This document shows, one piece after another, positions 9,007-17,026 of a stretch of DNA of 36,356 nt (its first letter is position 1; the number at the start of each line of letters is the position of its first letter). Source of the stretch: a bacterium endosymbiont of Escarpia laminata. GTDB taxonomy: Bacteria > Pseudomonadota > Gammaproteobacteria > Chromatiales > Chromatiaceae. The notes below the pieces were generated by a model. It was not told the DNA's origin and did not search any database. It was given only the letters and a program-made list of their open reading frames with translations. The position numbers were made by a program, and so were the translations under genes. The stretch lies in contig QGON01000043.1 in assembly GCA_003660235.1 (NCBI GenBank), positions 1 through 36,356 of the forward strand, written 5' to 3'.

Positions 9007-9679
9007 GATTCTGTCCGACAAAGAGACGGAGACGGTTCGCCAATGGTTACCACCCGACGTGGGCGGAGGTGGAAGCTCGCAGACGTTTCAAAAAACGATC
9101 CAGCCACCGGAGGCGCCACCCACCGCTGCTGAACTGGAGGCAGTTCAACAGCAAGCTTACGAAGAGGGATTCGAAAAGGGCAAAGAAGAGGGCTTTGAAT
9201 TCGGTCACAGAGAGGGACTGGAGCAGGGGCGGGACCAACTGCGGGAATATGCCATGCAGATGGATCGTCTGCTCTCCACTTTGGACCAGCCGCTACAGAA
9301 TCTTGACAACAAGGTCGAAGACGAACTGGTGACTTTGGTGATCGCAATGGTCAGGCAGTTGGTGCGCCGTGAGGTGAACAGCGATCCCGGCCAGATAGTG
9401 GGCGTGGTGCGCGAAGCCCTTGCGTTGTTGCCGGTCTCTTCACGCAATGTGCGTCTTCAACTCCACCCTGAAGATGCCGAGTTGGTTCGGGATATCTATT
9501 CGCTGGGCGAGAATGATCTCGGCTGGAAAATCATCGAGGATCCGGTGGTCAATCGCGGTGGCTGCAAAGTGGTGACCGACACGTCCCAGATCGATGCAAC
9601 CCTGGAGTCGCGACTTGCCAACCTGATTGCCCCGCTACTGGCGGGCACGCGCACCATCGATGAAGAGGAGGTGGAATAG
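8990..9679 (+). CDS. fliH: Flagellar assembly protein FliH
   Basis: FliH is the stator-like regulator of the export ATPase FliI. The protein shows the features of the family: an N-terminal segment with a tryptophan (VRQWLPPDV), a central glycine-rich repeat helix (EEGFEKGKEEGFEFGHREGL) and a C-terminal V-ATPase-E-like domain (VRREVNSDPGQIVGVVREAL). I chose the GTG at 8990, preceded by GGAGG at 8980-8984. A GTG at 8987 or an ATG at 8960 would add residues translated from inside fliG. The stop abuts the fliI start directly. Confidence 0.88.
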   Translation: MKSSSKILSDKETETVRQWLPPDVGGGGSSQTFQKTIQPPEAPPTAAELEAVQQQAYEEGFEKGKEEGFEFGHREGLEQGRDQLREYAMQMDRLLSTLDQPLQNLDNKVEDELVTLVIAMVRQLVRREVNSDPGQIVGVVREALALLPVSSRNVRLQLHPEDAELVRDIYSLGENDLGWKIIEDPVVNRGGCKVVTDTSQIDATLESRLANLIAPLLAGTRTIDEEEVE

Positions 9680-11089
9680 ATGCCTTCGCATCTGCCCAAA
9701 GCTGATCGGAGTGATATCTGGGTCAGCAGACTTCGTGACCATGCCAAACGGATGGGAGAAGGGCGTGGCCTGGTCGTCGAAGGCCGTCTGACACGCATGG
9801 TTGGACTGACCCTTGAATCCGTCGGTTGCCGGGCGGCAATCGGTGGGCAGTGTGATGTGGTCAGCTCCAACGGCACACATATTGAGGCCGAGGTGGTGGG
9901 GTTCGGTGAAGAGAGCCTCTATCTGATGCCGACTGGCGATATTCGGGGGCTTGAGCAGGGCGCGAGGGTTATTCCAACGGGAAGCGTATGTGAAGCGGTG
10001 GTGGGCGACCATCTACTGGGCCGGGTCATTGATGGCGCAGGTCGTCCGTTGGATGGAAAAGGGGCGCTGCATGCCGATGAGCGCCGTCCCCTCACAGGAC
10101 AGACCTTTAATCCTCTGGCGCGAACGCTCATTCGTGAGCCTCTGGATGTTGGTGTGCGGGCAATCAATGCGTTACTGAGCGTGGGGCGGGGTCAACGGCT
10201 CGGTCTCTTCGCAGGGTCGGGTGTCGGCAAGAGCGTGCTGCTCGGCATGATGACCCGCTATACCAACGCAGATGTGACCGTTGTGGGTCTGATCGGAGAG
10301 CGAGGCCGTGAGGTAAAAGAGTTCGTTGAAAACAGTTTGGGTGAAGAGGGATTAAAACGGGCAGTTGTGGTGGCTGTACCGGCGGACAATCCACCGCTGC
10401 GCCGCATGCACGGTGCCATGCTAGCCACCAGCATCGCCGAATACTTCCGGGAGCAGGGCAAGCACGTCCTGTTGCTGATGGACTCTCTCACCCGTTTTGC
10501 CCAGGCACAACGGGAGATTGCCCTGGCGATCCATGAGCCCCCCGCCACCAAAGGCTATCCCCCTTCGGTATTTGCCAAGCTGCCGCAATTGGTGGAGCGT
10601 GCAGGTAACGGTGATAAAGGCGGAGGTTCAATCACTGCATTCTATACCGTGCTGGCTGAGGGTGACGATCAGAACGACCCCATCGCAGATGCGGCAAGGG
10701 CGATACTGGATGGGCATATCGTGCTCTCCAGACGATTGGCGGAAGCGGGACACTACCCTGCCATCGACATTGAGGCATCCATCAGCCGGGCGATGAATGA
10801 GATCACCACCTATGGTCATCAGGATGCGGCCCGCTCATTCAAACACCTCTACTCGCTCTATCAGCAGAACCGCGATCTCATCAGTGTTGGGGCTTATGAA
10901 CAGGGCAGTGACGAACAGATCGATATCGCCATTGCAGCAATGCCGGCCCTGACCGAGTTTCTGCGTCAGGATATGCGTACCCCCGTTAACCTGCGTGAGA
11001 GTCTCGATGCGCTGGAGGCACTTTTCCCTTCTGAACCGGAAGTGGAAATGCCGGGGGATCTGCCCCTGCAACCGGCAGGTCATGTTTAG
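9680..11089 (+). CDS. fliI: Flagellum-specific ATPase FliI
   Basis: This 469-residue ATPase resembles F1-beta and energises flagellar type III export. It has the Walker A motif AGSGVGKS at about 178-185, the Walker B segment ([18 protein letters not shown]) and the following catalytic region ([20 protein letters not shown]). It starts with the base after the fliH stop and is followed 26 bases later by fliJ. FliH, FliI and FliJ form the cytoplasmic ATPase complex, so the gene order matches the assembly. Confidence 0.96.
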   Translation: MPSHLPKADRSDIWVSRLRDHAKRMGEGRGLVVEGRLTRMVGLTLESVGCRAAIGGQCDVVSSNGTHIEAEVVGFGEESLYLMPTGDIRGLEQGARVIPTGSVCEAVVGDHLLGRVIDGAGRPLDGKGALHADERRPLTGQTFNPLARTLIREPLDVGVRAINALLSVGRGQRLGLFAGSGVGKSVLLGMMTRYTNADVTVVGLIGERGREVKEFVENSLGEEGLKRAVVVAVPADNPPLRRMHGAMLATSIAEYFREQGKHVLLLMDSLTRFAQAQREIALAIHEPPATKGYPPSVFAKLPQLVERAGNGDKGGGSITAFYTVLAEGDDQNDPIADAARAILDGHIVLSRRLAEAGHYPAIDIEASISRAMNEITTYGHQDAARSFKHLYSLYQQNRDLISVGAYEQGSDEQIDIAIAAMPALTEFLRQDMRTPVNLRESLDALEALFPSEPEVEMPGDLPLQPAGHV

Positions 11090-11115
11090 AGAAAAGGATT
11101 TAGGGAAAAATAAAA

Positions 11116-11547
11116 ATGTCACCATCAAAACGTTTGAAGCCTGTTCAAAGAGTCGCCAAATCGCGGGAGCAGACAGCTGCGCGCCAACTTGGAAGATCGA
11201 AAAAGTCACTGCACGAAGAGGAGACAAAGCTGACGCAGTTGAGGCAGTATCACCAGGAGTACCTGACGCGTTTTGAACAGGCTGCCAGCAAGGGCATTTC
11301 TGCTGTCCATCTGCAGGAGTACCGTGCCTTTATCGCCAAACTCGATGGGGCGATCAAACAGCAGGAATCGGTTGTGGCCGCCAGCATACAGAATCACTCG
11401 GTGAAAAAGGATACCTGGCGCAGTAAACATACTCGCACCGAAGCGCTTTCCAAGGTTGTCGATCGCTATGAGCGGGCTGAAAAAAAAGAGGAGGAACGTT
11501 CAGAACAGAAAGAGAGTGATGATCGCAGTCAGAGACGGCCTGATTGA
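11116..11547 (+). CDS. fliJ: Flagellar export chaperone FliJ
   Basis: This 143-residue protein is almost entirely charged coiled coil, typical of FliJ, the stalk that couples the FliI ring to the export gate. The core (SLHEEETKLTQLRQYHQEYL) and the second helix (LQEYRAFIAKLDGAIKQQE) match the family pattern. The C terminus is a highly charged, probably disordered tail. It is the last plus-strand gene of the flagellar run; the next genes are convergent. I see no clear terminator in the 69 bases after it. Confidence 0.88.
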   Translation: MSPSKRLKPVQRVAKSREQTAARQLGRSKKSLHEEETKLTQLRQYHQEYLTRFEQAASKGISAVHLQEYRAFIAKLDGAIKQQESVVAASIQNHSVKKDTWRSKHTRTEALSKVVDRYERAEKKEEERSEQKESDDRSQRRPD

Positions 11548-11616
11548 TTCGCGCCTGTCCTGAAATCGACTCCTGTAGCATGGTTTCTCTGGAGTTTGTT
11601 GACTCATCGAAAAGGT

Positions 11617-11901
11617 TTACTCATAACCCGGCGGTCGCTTTCCCGACAGGATATAGGCGAAGGCGATCACCTCTGCAATCGCACGATAGAGGGCCTCGGG
11701 AATCTCATCCCCCAGTGGGATCTGGGATAGCAGGGCGGCCAGTTCCGCATCTTCATGGAGCGGTACATCGTGTTCCTCCGCCAGTGCCAGAATGCGTTCA
11801 GCCAGCTCACCACGTCCCTTGGCAGTAAGTTTTGGGGCACTCTCCCCATCGTAATTGAGGGCAATGGCCAAGTCTGGTTTGCTGTTTTTCTCTTCCTTCA
11901 C
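11617..11901 (-). CDS. Stand-alone FlhB C-terminal-like protein (FhlB/FlhX type)
   Basis: This 94-residue protein corresponds to the cytoplasmic C-terminal part of FlhB/YscU only. It aligns by eye with the region just after the NPTH autocleavage site: the start reads KPDLAIALNYD where FlhB has NPTHYAVALKYD. It continues with the AKGRGELAERILALAEEHDVP segment, so the cleavage motif itself is missing. FlhB switches export from hook to filament proteins together with FliK. The gene overlaps the fliK stop by 4 bases, which supports a functional link. It has no membrane segment, unlike full FlhB. Family membership is clear; its exact role is not. Confidence 0.85.
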   Translation of the reverse strand: MKEEKNSKPDLAIALNYDGESAPKLTAKGRGELAERILALAEEHDVPLHEDAELAALLSQIPLGDEIPEALYRAIAEVIAFAYILSGKRPPGYE

Positions 11902-13028
11902 GCTTTTTCATCCAGCAGGGAGAGACCGCACGGCAGTTGCTCATCGCTGTCGTTTTTGCCTTGGTACGCTTCCAATCTCGTGACATCCAAACCGGCTTTT
12001 TCCAGGGCGGAGCGCAATTTTTCCAGATTGTTTTGAATCAGCGAGGTTGTTTCCGCCTGCTCAGCCCAGAGTACGCTTGAGATTGCCTTTCCCTGCAGGC
12101 GAAGCTGTACACGCATGGGGCCCAGTGGTTCCAGATTCATGCGCAGGGTCAGACTCCAGACCGCATCCTCTTTTTCGCCGCTCTTCCCGGGTTCCTTCTG
12201 TAGCCGAATCCGGAAAACATCCAGTTGTTCGTTATGCCGGATAGGTAGTTCAAACTGCCAGGTCTGTCGTGTCGGGTCTTCTTGCGGCAGAGAGGCGAGT
12301 TGATTGGATTGGATACGTGCCAGACCGCCGTCGAGTTGTTTCAGCAGATCCAGTAGAAACCGAAGCGGGGAATCGGGTGGTAATGGAGTGCCGCTACTAT
12401 CGGATGCTGCTAGTGCGGCGGCGGATTGCTGGGGATTCAAGCCCTTCCCAGGTAGCAGAGTGTTGATCAGTTCAAATAGTCTAAGCAGGTTGAGTTTGAG
12501 GTCAGCGGGGTTGCCGCTGCCCTGCAACAGATGGGCCTCAGTAAAGAGACCGCTGTTTTGTAATGCTGTCCGCAATTGCTGCTGGAACCGAGGCTGGTCG
12601 GTGGAGAGCAGGTGGCCGACCAATCCTTCAATAGCTTGGCGTACATTTCCGGGCGCTGGGTTGCTACTGCTATTCGACAGTTGGGTGGCAATTTTGTCAA
12701 AGAGCTGAGCCAGTGGCTGCTGGCGGGGGAGAAGCATCTTCAGTGCGTTGGCCTGCAGCTGCTCCCGGCTGAGGGTCGTGAGCAGGCGTAACTCTGGAAA
12801 CTTACCGCCTTTTTCAACGCTCAGTGTAAGTTGCTGTCCGCTTTTTATCGCCACCTGGGTTTGGGCGATCAAACGGGTCACACCGATCTGTAGTTTGAGC
12901 TGGCTGTTCTGGGTGTCGCTCAGTGCCGTTGCCTGCAGTATTTGCCCCGGTTTGAGGTTCTGTATCGGGTTCTCCCGTGGCTGTGCGTTGGGTAGAGGCA
13001 GGACAATGTTGGAACCAGGTATGCGCAT
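11898..13028 (-). CDS. fliK: Flagellar hook-length control protein FliK
   Basis: FliK measures hook length and triggers the export switch. The protein (376 residues from this start) has a Gln/Leu/Pro-rich, poorly conserved N-terminal two thirds. It ends in the conserved Flg_hook domain (LEPLGPMRVQLRLQGKAISS onward to VTRLEAYQGK). I chose ATG 13028 because the protein then begins MRIPGSNIVLPLP; the in-frame ATG at 13103 would add 25 residues of non-coding character and run into the divergent gene's leader. It is convergent to fliJ and co-transcribed with the FlhB-like gene. No sigma-54 GG-N10-GC match was seen upstream. Confidence 0.85.
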   Translation of the reverse strand: MRIPGSNIVLPLPNAQPRENPIQNLKPGQILQATALSDTQNSQLKLQIGVTRLIAQTQVAIKSGQQLTLSVEKGGKFPELRLLTTLSREQLQANALKMLLPRQQPLAQLFDKIATQLSNSSSNPAPGNVRQAIEGLVGHLLSTDQPRFQQQLRTALQNSGLFTEAHLLQGSGNPADLKLNLLRLFELINTLLPGKGLNPQQSAAALAASDSSGTPLPPDSPLRFLLDLLKQLDGGLARIQSNQLASLPQEDPTRQTWQFELPIRHNEQLDVFRIRLQKEPGKSGEKEDAVWSLTLRMNLEPLGPMRVQLRLQGKAISSVLWAEQAETTSLIQNNLEKLRSALEKAGLDVTRLEAYQGKNDSDEQLPCGLSLLDEKA

Positions 13029-13157
13029 TTGTGATTCTGTTGAAAGCGTTGTTGGGAAAAAGTATATGCCACACGAATGTTTCTGGCAGTGAAAATTATT
13101 CAACTCATCAGGATTGTTGCCGATAATCCTACAAAATACCCGGAAAAATTAGACGAT

Positions 13158-13940
13158 ATGACCGATCAGACACTAGACAATACCCGCCTCTGGTTTTTGC
13201 GCAGTGAGGGCATCAAGCGAGGTCCCTACCCGAGCGGCCGTATCCGGCGGATGCTGCTTCAGGAGGAGATCGGGTTGGATGTGGAGATTAGCGCTGATCG
13301 CCGCAACTGGAAACCCATAGGTAGGGTTCCGGAGGTGGTTCCCCTGCAACTGCGGGCAGCAAGCGGTGATGCCTCTGCGCAAAAAACACTGGAAGCGCGT
13401 GATCAAACCGATGTTTTATCTGCTGATAGATCGACACGAAAATTTCCCTTATTGGCTATGATTGTCAGCCTGCTGGTCTTGGGAGGAGTTATCGGCCTGT
13501 CACTCTGGTCCGGGATGCCCAAGGAGATGGATGATCCCCAGTGTGGCGCACCAGCCGTGCCAGGGGTTAACTGGCGTAGTTGCCTCTTGGTTGCTGTGGA
13601 TGTGGGGTCGGCCAGCCTGAGAGGGGCGACGCTGAACAGTGCGGTGCTGCGACAGGCCAAACTGACTGCTACGGATCTCCGTGAGGCCGATATGCGTTAT
13701 GCCGATCTTCGTTATGCGGATCTCAGTTATGCGCTGATGGAGAGAGTCTCTCTGATCGGCGCAAATCTTCAGGGTGCTGATCTGACAGAGGCCGACCTCA
13801 TCAACGCGGATCTGCGTTTTGCCGATCTGCGCGGCGCCCGAATCCAGGGTGCGGCACTGGACGGTGCAAGGCTTGGTGAAACGATCTGGGTCGATGGGGT
13901 GGCCTGTGGCACCGGTTCTGTCGGCAAGTGTCTACGCTAG
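13158..13940 (+). CDS. GYF-like / pentapeptide-repeat membrane protein
   Basis: The 260-residue protein has three parts. An N-terminal module of about 65 residues (WFLRSEGIKRGPYPSGRIRR and the following WKPIG) looks like a GYF_2/DUF4339 fold. One membrane segment lies at about residues 97-117 (LLAMIVSLLVLGGVIGLSLW). The last 110 residues are pentapeptide repeats of the A(D/N)Lxx type (for example ADMRYADLRYADLSYA), which would form a right-handed beta helix outside the membrane. A Cys pair (CGTGSVGKC) ends the protein. ATG 13158 was chosen because it puts the GYF-like module at the N terminus; ATG 13077 is the longer alternative. Function unknown; no flagellar role is known for this architecture. 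Confidence 0.75.
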   Translation: MTDQTLDNTRLWFLRSEGIKRGPYPSGRIRRMLLQEEIGLDVEISADRRNWKPIGRVPEVVPLQLRAASGDASAQKTLEARDQTDVLSADRSTRKFPLLAMIVSLLVLGGVIGLSLWSGMPKEMDDPQCGAPAVPGVNWRSCLLVAVDVGSASLRGATLNSAVLRQAKLTATDLREADMRYADLRYADLSYALMERVSLIGANLQGADLTEADLINADLRFADLRGARIQGAALDGARLGETIWVDGVACGTGSVGKCLR

Positions 13941-13947
13941 TGCGTAG

Positions 13948-13972
13948 GCCCGATCAAGCTGCTGGATCGGGC
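13948..13972. repeat. GATC-containing palindrome, copy 1
   Basis: Perfect 8-base arms GCCCGATC (13948-13955) and GATCGGGC (13965-13972) enclose a 9-base loop starting AAGC. It sits 7 bases after the pentapeptide gene stop and could act as a weak terminator, though no T run follows. A near-identical palindrome lies at 15954-15979, suggesting a REP-like dispersed element. Confidence 0.5.
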
Positions 13973-14033
13973 GATCAGAGGTTGAAACGAAGGACTGCGC
14001 AGCCAGTTCTGCAAACTTGAACCGGCCTATGCT

Positions 14034-14612
14034 TCAACCAGGAAACACCTCGGTTTCGTAGCGATAGATCTCCAAAGTCTCCGACCAGTGGTTTTCGGAT
14101 AAACCGGCCTTGCGTTTCAGATGCCGAAGAAAATCCTCGGCTTTCGGCAGTGACTCCCAGACAGAAGGAAGAAAGGTGCCTCTGGCCATCCCGTCCACCA
14201 GGATGAGTCCGTCGATCCCAGGGCGCAGCTGCTGAATCAGGTCGCTCTCGGATTCGAAGGGCAGGGGCACAGCCGGTGTAAGCACAGAGAGATGGATGTC
14301 GAGTTCGTCATATTCATGGGGCGACAGTGGTGGAAATCGGGGATCACGAAAGGCGGCAGAATAGGCGTTTTCCGCCACATCCTCGATCAGTGGCTTGATT
14401 GCCTCCAGGTGGCCAATGCAACCGCGCAGCCGACCACGCTTGTTCAAGGTCACAAAGCTGGCGCGTATGGCCTGCAACTCGGCAGCGTAATCTGCAGCCT
14501 CGACAGGCAATGATCTGCCTTTCTCCAAACCGTTTCGGATCGACGCACTGGCGATCTCCATCAGTTTTCCCCAGCCTTTATCGCTGAGCTTTGTTTTCGG
14601 TTCACTAGACAT
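14034..14612 (-). CDS. AMMECR1-domain protein (AmmeMemoRadiSam system protein A type)
   Basis: The roughly 192-residue protein is a single AMMECR1 domain with the conserved hexapeptide LRGCIG (in GRLRGCIGHLEAI). Other family blocks are RDPRFPPLSPHEYDELDI, HLSVLTP and a final YRYETEVF. In many bacteria this domain is encoded with a Memo protein and a radical SAM protein; neither is adjacent here. I chose ATG 14612 (MSSEPKTK); the longer in-frame start at 14732 would run across the divergent rdgC leader. The biochemical function of the family is unsettled. Confidence 0.85.
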   Translation of the reverse strand: MSSEPKTKLSDKGWGKLMEIASASIRNGLEKGRSLPVEAADYAAELQAIRASFVTLNKRGRLRGCIGHLEAIKPLIEDVAENAYSAAFRDPRFPPLSPHEYDELDIHLSVLTPAVPLPFESESDLIQQLRPGIDGLILVDGMARGTFLPSVWESLPKAEDFLRHLKRKAGLSENHWSETLEIYRYETEVFPG

Positions 14613-14749
14613 ACAGGTTTTCCAAAAGGTGTGATTTTCTCTGGTTCCTATTGGAACCATGGGACGATTTATTGAAAAAAGCAAGGCTGGATAAGCCTGA
14701 GAACATCCGCCATAATCCGCCTCCCCATTCACCAGTCCGGCGTGCTCAT

Positions 14750-15661
14750 ATGTGGTTCAAAAGTCTTCGTGTCTACCAACTCCTTAAACCCTTCACTCTG
14801 TCGGAGGAGGAGCTGCAGATACAGTTGGCGGAACGGGAGTTTCGAAGTTGCGGCAGCATGGAGCCTGCCACTCTTGGCTGGACGTCACCCCTGGGCAGGC
14901 GATCAGACCGTCTGGCCCATGAAGTGAACGCTAGCATCATGCTCTGCCTGCGGCAGGAGGAGAAGGTACTGCCTGCATCGGTGGTCCGGGAGATGGTTGA
15001 AGAGAAAACCGTATTGATAGAAGAGGCGGAAGCACGCCAGGTCTCCCGGCGGGAGAAGGGTGAGATTCGGGATGAGATCATCCAGGATTTGATGCCTAGG
15101 GCGTTTACCAAATCGGCGCGGATCTACGCCATGATCGATCGGACCAGCGGCTGGATTCTGCTCGACGCCGCCTCGGCCAACAAGGCGGAGGCACTGCTGG
15201 GACTGCTCCGGGAGACCCTGGGAACCCTGCCGGTTCGCCCTCTGGATGTTGCAGTTGCTCCCCCTGCCGTGATGACCGAGTGGGTACGCCGCCCGGAGCA
15301 GTATGGAGACTTTGTGCTGCAGGACAGCTGTGAATTGCAGGATGCCTCAGACGAGAAGGCTATTGTGCGCTGTAAGGGATTGGACCTGGAGACCCAGGAA
15401 GTGCTTAACCACCTGGATGCGGGTAAACAGGTGGTCAAATTGGCGGTGGAGTGGAATGAACGGCTCTCCTGCATGATTGAATCAGATCTTGCGCTGAAGC
15501 GGATAAAGTTCCTGGATATCATCCAGGAGGAGGCCGCTGATAGCGTGGCTGAGGATGACATAGCGCGGTTCGATGTCGATTTTTCCCTGATGGCCCTGGA
15601 GTTTCGCCGTTTTCTGCCCCGTCTGCTGGAACTCTTCGGCGGCGTGCAGGACGAAAATTAA
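14750..15661 (+). CDS. rdgC: Recombination-associated protein RdgC
   Basis: RdgC is a ring-forming double-stranded DNA-binding protein that limits RecA-mediated exchange. The predicted 303-residue product has exactly the usual length. It begins with the family-typical MWFKSLRVYQL and contains LGWTSPLGRRSD and the conserved PRAFTKSARIYAMID. It ends with the helix LRRFLPRLL-like segment (EFRRFLPRLLELF). The start at 14750 was chosen by this N-terminal match; ATG 14651 would add 33 unrelated residues. It diverges from the AMMECR1 gene and is followed by a long hairpin terminator at 15808. Confidence 0.93.
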   Translation: MWFKSLRVYQLLKPFTLSEEELQIQLAEREFRSCGSMEPATLGWTSPLGRRSDRLAHEVNASIMLCLRQEEKVLPASVVREMVEEKTVLIEEAEARQVSRREKGEIRDEIIQDLMPRAFTKSARIYAMIDRTSGWILLDAASANKAEALLGLLRETLGTLPVRPLDVAVAPPAVMTEWVRRPEQYGDFVLQDSCELQDASDEKAIVRCKGLDLETQEVLNHLDAGKQVVKLAVEWNERLSCMIESDLALKRIKFLDIIQEEAADSVAEDDIARFDVDFSLMALEFRRFLPRLLELFGGVQDEN

Positions 15662-15807
15662 GGGGTTTTGATGACGTTTCGTCCAGACCAATTCCTTAGT
15701 GAAATGCAGGGTTTATTGATCTGCGTCATATTGGAGTCAATTAAGAATGGCTAATATTGCGTCCAGCTACACGCGGATTGGTCGTTTCCGTGGATAAGCG
15801 CTAGTCT
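15662..15807. other. Gene-free leader of the rdgC terminator region
   Basis: About 146 bases between the rdgC stop and the terminator hairpin hold no open frame or clear promoter that I can support. A small RNA ending at the terminator is possible but not shown. Confidence 0.3.
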
Positions 15808-15866
15808 GCGGGTGAGTAAACTCGATCCTTTCAGCCTCCTGGATCGGTTCTCACCCGCTTTTTTTT
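15808..15866 (+). terminator. Long hairpin intrinsic terminator after rdgC
   Basis: The outer arms GCGGGTGAG (15808-15816) and CTCACCCGC (15850-15858) are perfectly complementary. An inner stem CGATCC/GGATCG stacks inside them. Eight Ts follow at 15859-15866. This is a strong rho-independent terminator for plus-strand transcription. Confidence 0.9.
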
Positions 15867-15872
15867 GCGCAC

Positions 15873-15909
15873 AAAAAAACGGAACCCAGCATAACTGCCA
15901 AGCTCCGTT
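15873..15909 (-). terminator. Intrinsic terminator of the UDP-sugar operon (minus strand)
   Basis: Read on the minus strand, arms AACGGAGC (15909-15902) and GTTCCGTT (15885-15878) pair with one G-U. They are followed by a run of Ts (the A run at 15873-15879 on the plus strand). It lies downstream of the 16-19 kb operon and directly faces the rdgC terminator. Confidence 0.75.
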
Positions 15910-15953
15910 CTTTCCAGATTACAATCTCCCGGATTCCTACCAACTCCCAGTAG

Positions 15954-15979
15954 GCCTGATCAAGCGTAGCGGATCAGGC
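15954..15979. repeat. GATC-containing palindrome, copy 2
   Basis: Perfect 8-base arms GCCTGATC (15954-15961) and GATCAGGC (15972-15979) enclose AAGCGTAGCG. It resembles the palindrome at 13948-13972 in arm, loop start and flanking TAG, and sits just after the stop of the minus-strand epimerase gene. Confidence 0.5.
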
Positions 15980-15987
15980 AAAATCTG

Positions 15988-16995
15988 CTAGTGGCCATAG
16001 TACTCCTTGAACCACTTGGCGAAGGCCGCTACACCATCTTCAAGTTTGGTGCTGGGTTTGTAACCCGTGTCTTTAATAAGGCTGTCCACATCGGCATAGG
16101 TGGCAACAACGTCGCCGTCCTGCAGCGGCAACATGTTTAGCTCTGCCTTCTTACCCAAGCTCTCTTCCAGCAGCTCAATGTAGCGCATTAGCTCTGTTGG
16201 GTTGTTGCTGCCGATGTTATAGAGCCGGTAGGGCGCGGTGCTGCTGGCGGTGTCCGGGTGATCGCTGTCCCAGTCGGGATTTGGCTGGGCAGGGCGGTCC
16301 AGCACCTGAATCACACCTTCAACGATATCGTCGATGTAGGTGAAATCCCGTTGGTGTTTGCCGTAGTTGAAGACATCGATGGGCTCGCCCTTCATGATCT
16401 TCTGGGCAAATTTGAGCATCGCCATGTCGGGACGGCTCCAGGGTCCATAAACCGTGAAGAAGCGTAAGCCGGTGGTGGGCAGGCGATAGAGATGGCTGTA
16501 GGTGTGAGCCATCAACTCATTGGCCTTTTTGGTGGCTGCATAGAGACTCACCGGGTGATTCACATTGTCGTGAACCGAAAAGGGCATGGAGGTATTGGCG
16601 CCGTAAACGGAGCTGCTGGAGGCGTAGACCAGGTGCTCGACGCCATTATGACGGCACCCTTCGAGAATATGCCCGAAACCCATCAGGTTTGAATCGATAT
16701 AGGCCAGCGGGTTTTCGATGGAGTAGCGTACGCCTGCCTGGGCTGCCAGATTGACGACCCGGTTGGGTTTGTATTTTGCAAAGCAGTCTGCAATACCCTG
16801 ACGGTCTTCCAGTTCGAGCCGCAGGTCGGTGTACTTTGGATGGTCTTGAGTACGGGCCAGACGTGCCTTCTTCAGTTCAACATCGTAATAGTCGTTGAGG
16901 CAGTCGATGCCGATGACCTCGTCACCACGTTCCAGCAGCCGCAGTGCCAGAGCTGAACCGATGAAACCGGCGCTGCCAGTTATCAATACCTTCAT
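15988..16995 (-). CDS. NAD-dependent epimerase, UDP-glucuronate 4-epimerase-like
   Basis: This 335-residue extended short-chain dehydrogenase has the nucleotide-binding motif TGSAGFIGS at residues 6-14 and the catalytic Y152/K156 pair (in SLYAATKKANE). The AAQAGVRYSIENP and RFFTVYGPWSRPDMA segments are typical of UDP-glucuronate 4-epimerases (LspL/Cap1J group), which convert UDP-GlcA to UDP-GalA for polysaccharide synthesis. It is the last gene of a minus-strand operon with a TviB-like dehydrogenase and a TviC-like epimerase, 31 bases after the latter. Substrate is inferred from family resemblance only. Confidence 0.85.
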   Translation of the reverse strand: MKVLITGSAGFIGSALALRLLERGDEVIGIDCLNDYYDVELKKARLARTQDHPKYTDLRLELEDRQGIADCFAKYKPNRVVNLAAQAGVRYSIENPLAYIDSNLMGFGHILEGCRHNGVEHLVYASSSSVYGANTSMPFSVHDNVNHPVSLYAATKKANELMAHTYSHLYRLPTTGLRFFTVYGPWSRPDMAMLKFAQKIMKGEPIDVFNYGKHQRDFTYIDDIVEGVIQVLDRPAQPNPDWDSDHPDTASSTAPYRLYNIGSNNPTELMRYIELLEESLGKKAELNMLPLQDGDVVATYADVDSLIKDTGYKPSTKLEDGVAAFAKWFKEYYGH

Positions 16996-17026
16996 TGGGA
17001 GTTCCTTTATGTAACGTAAGCTAGCG

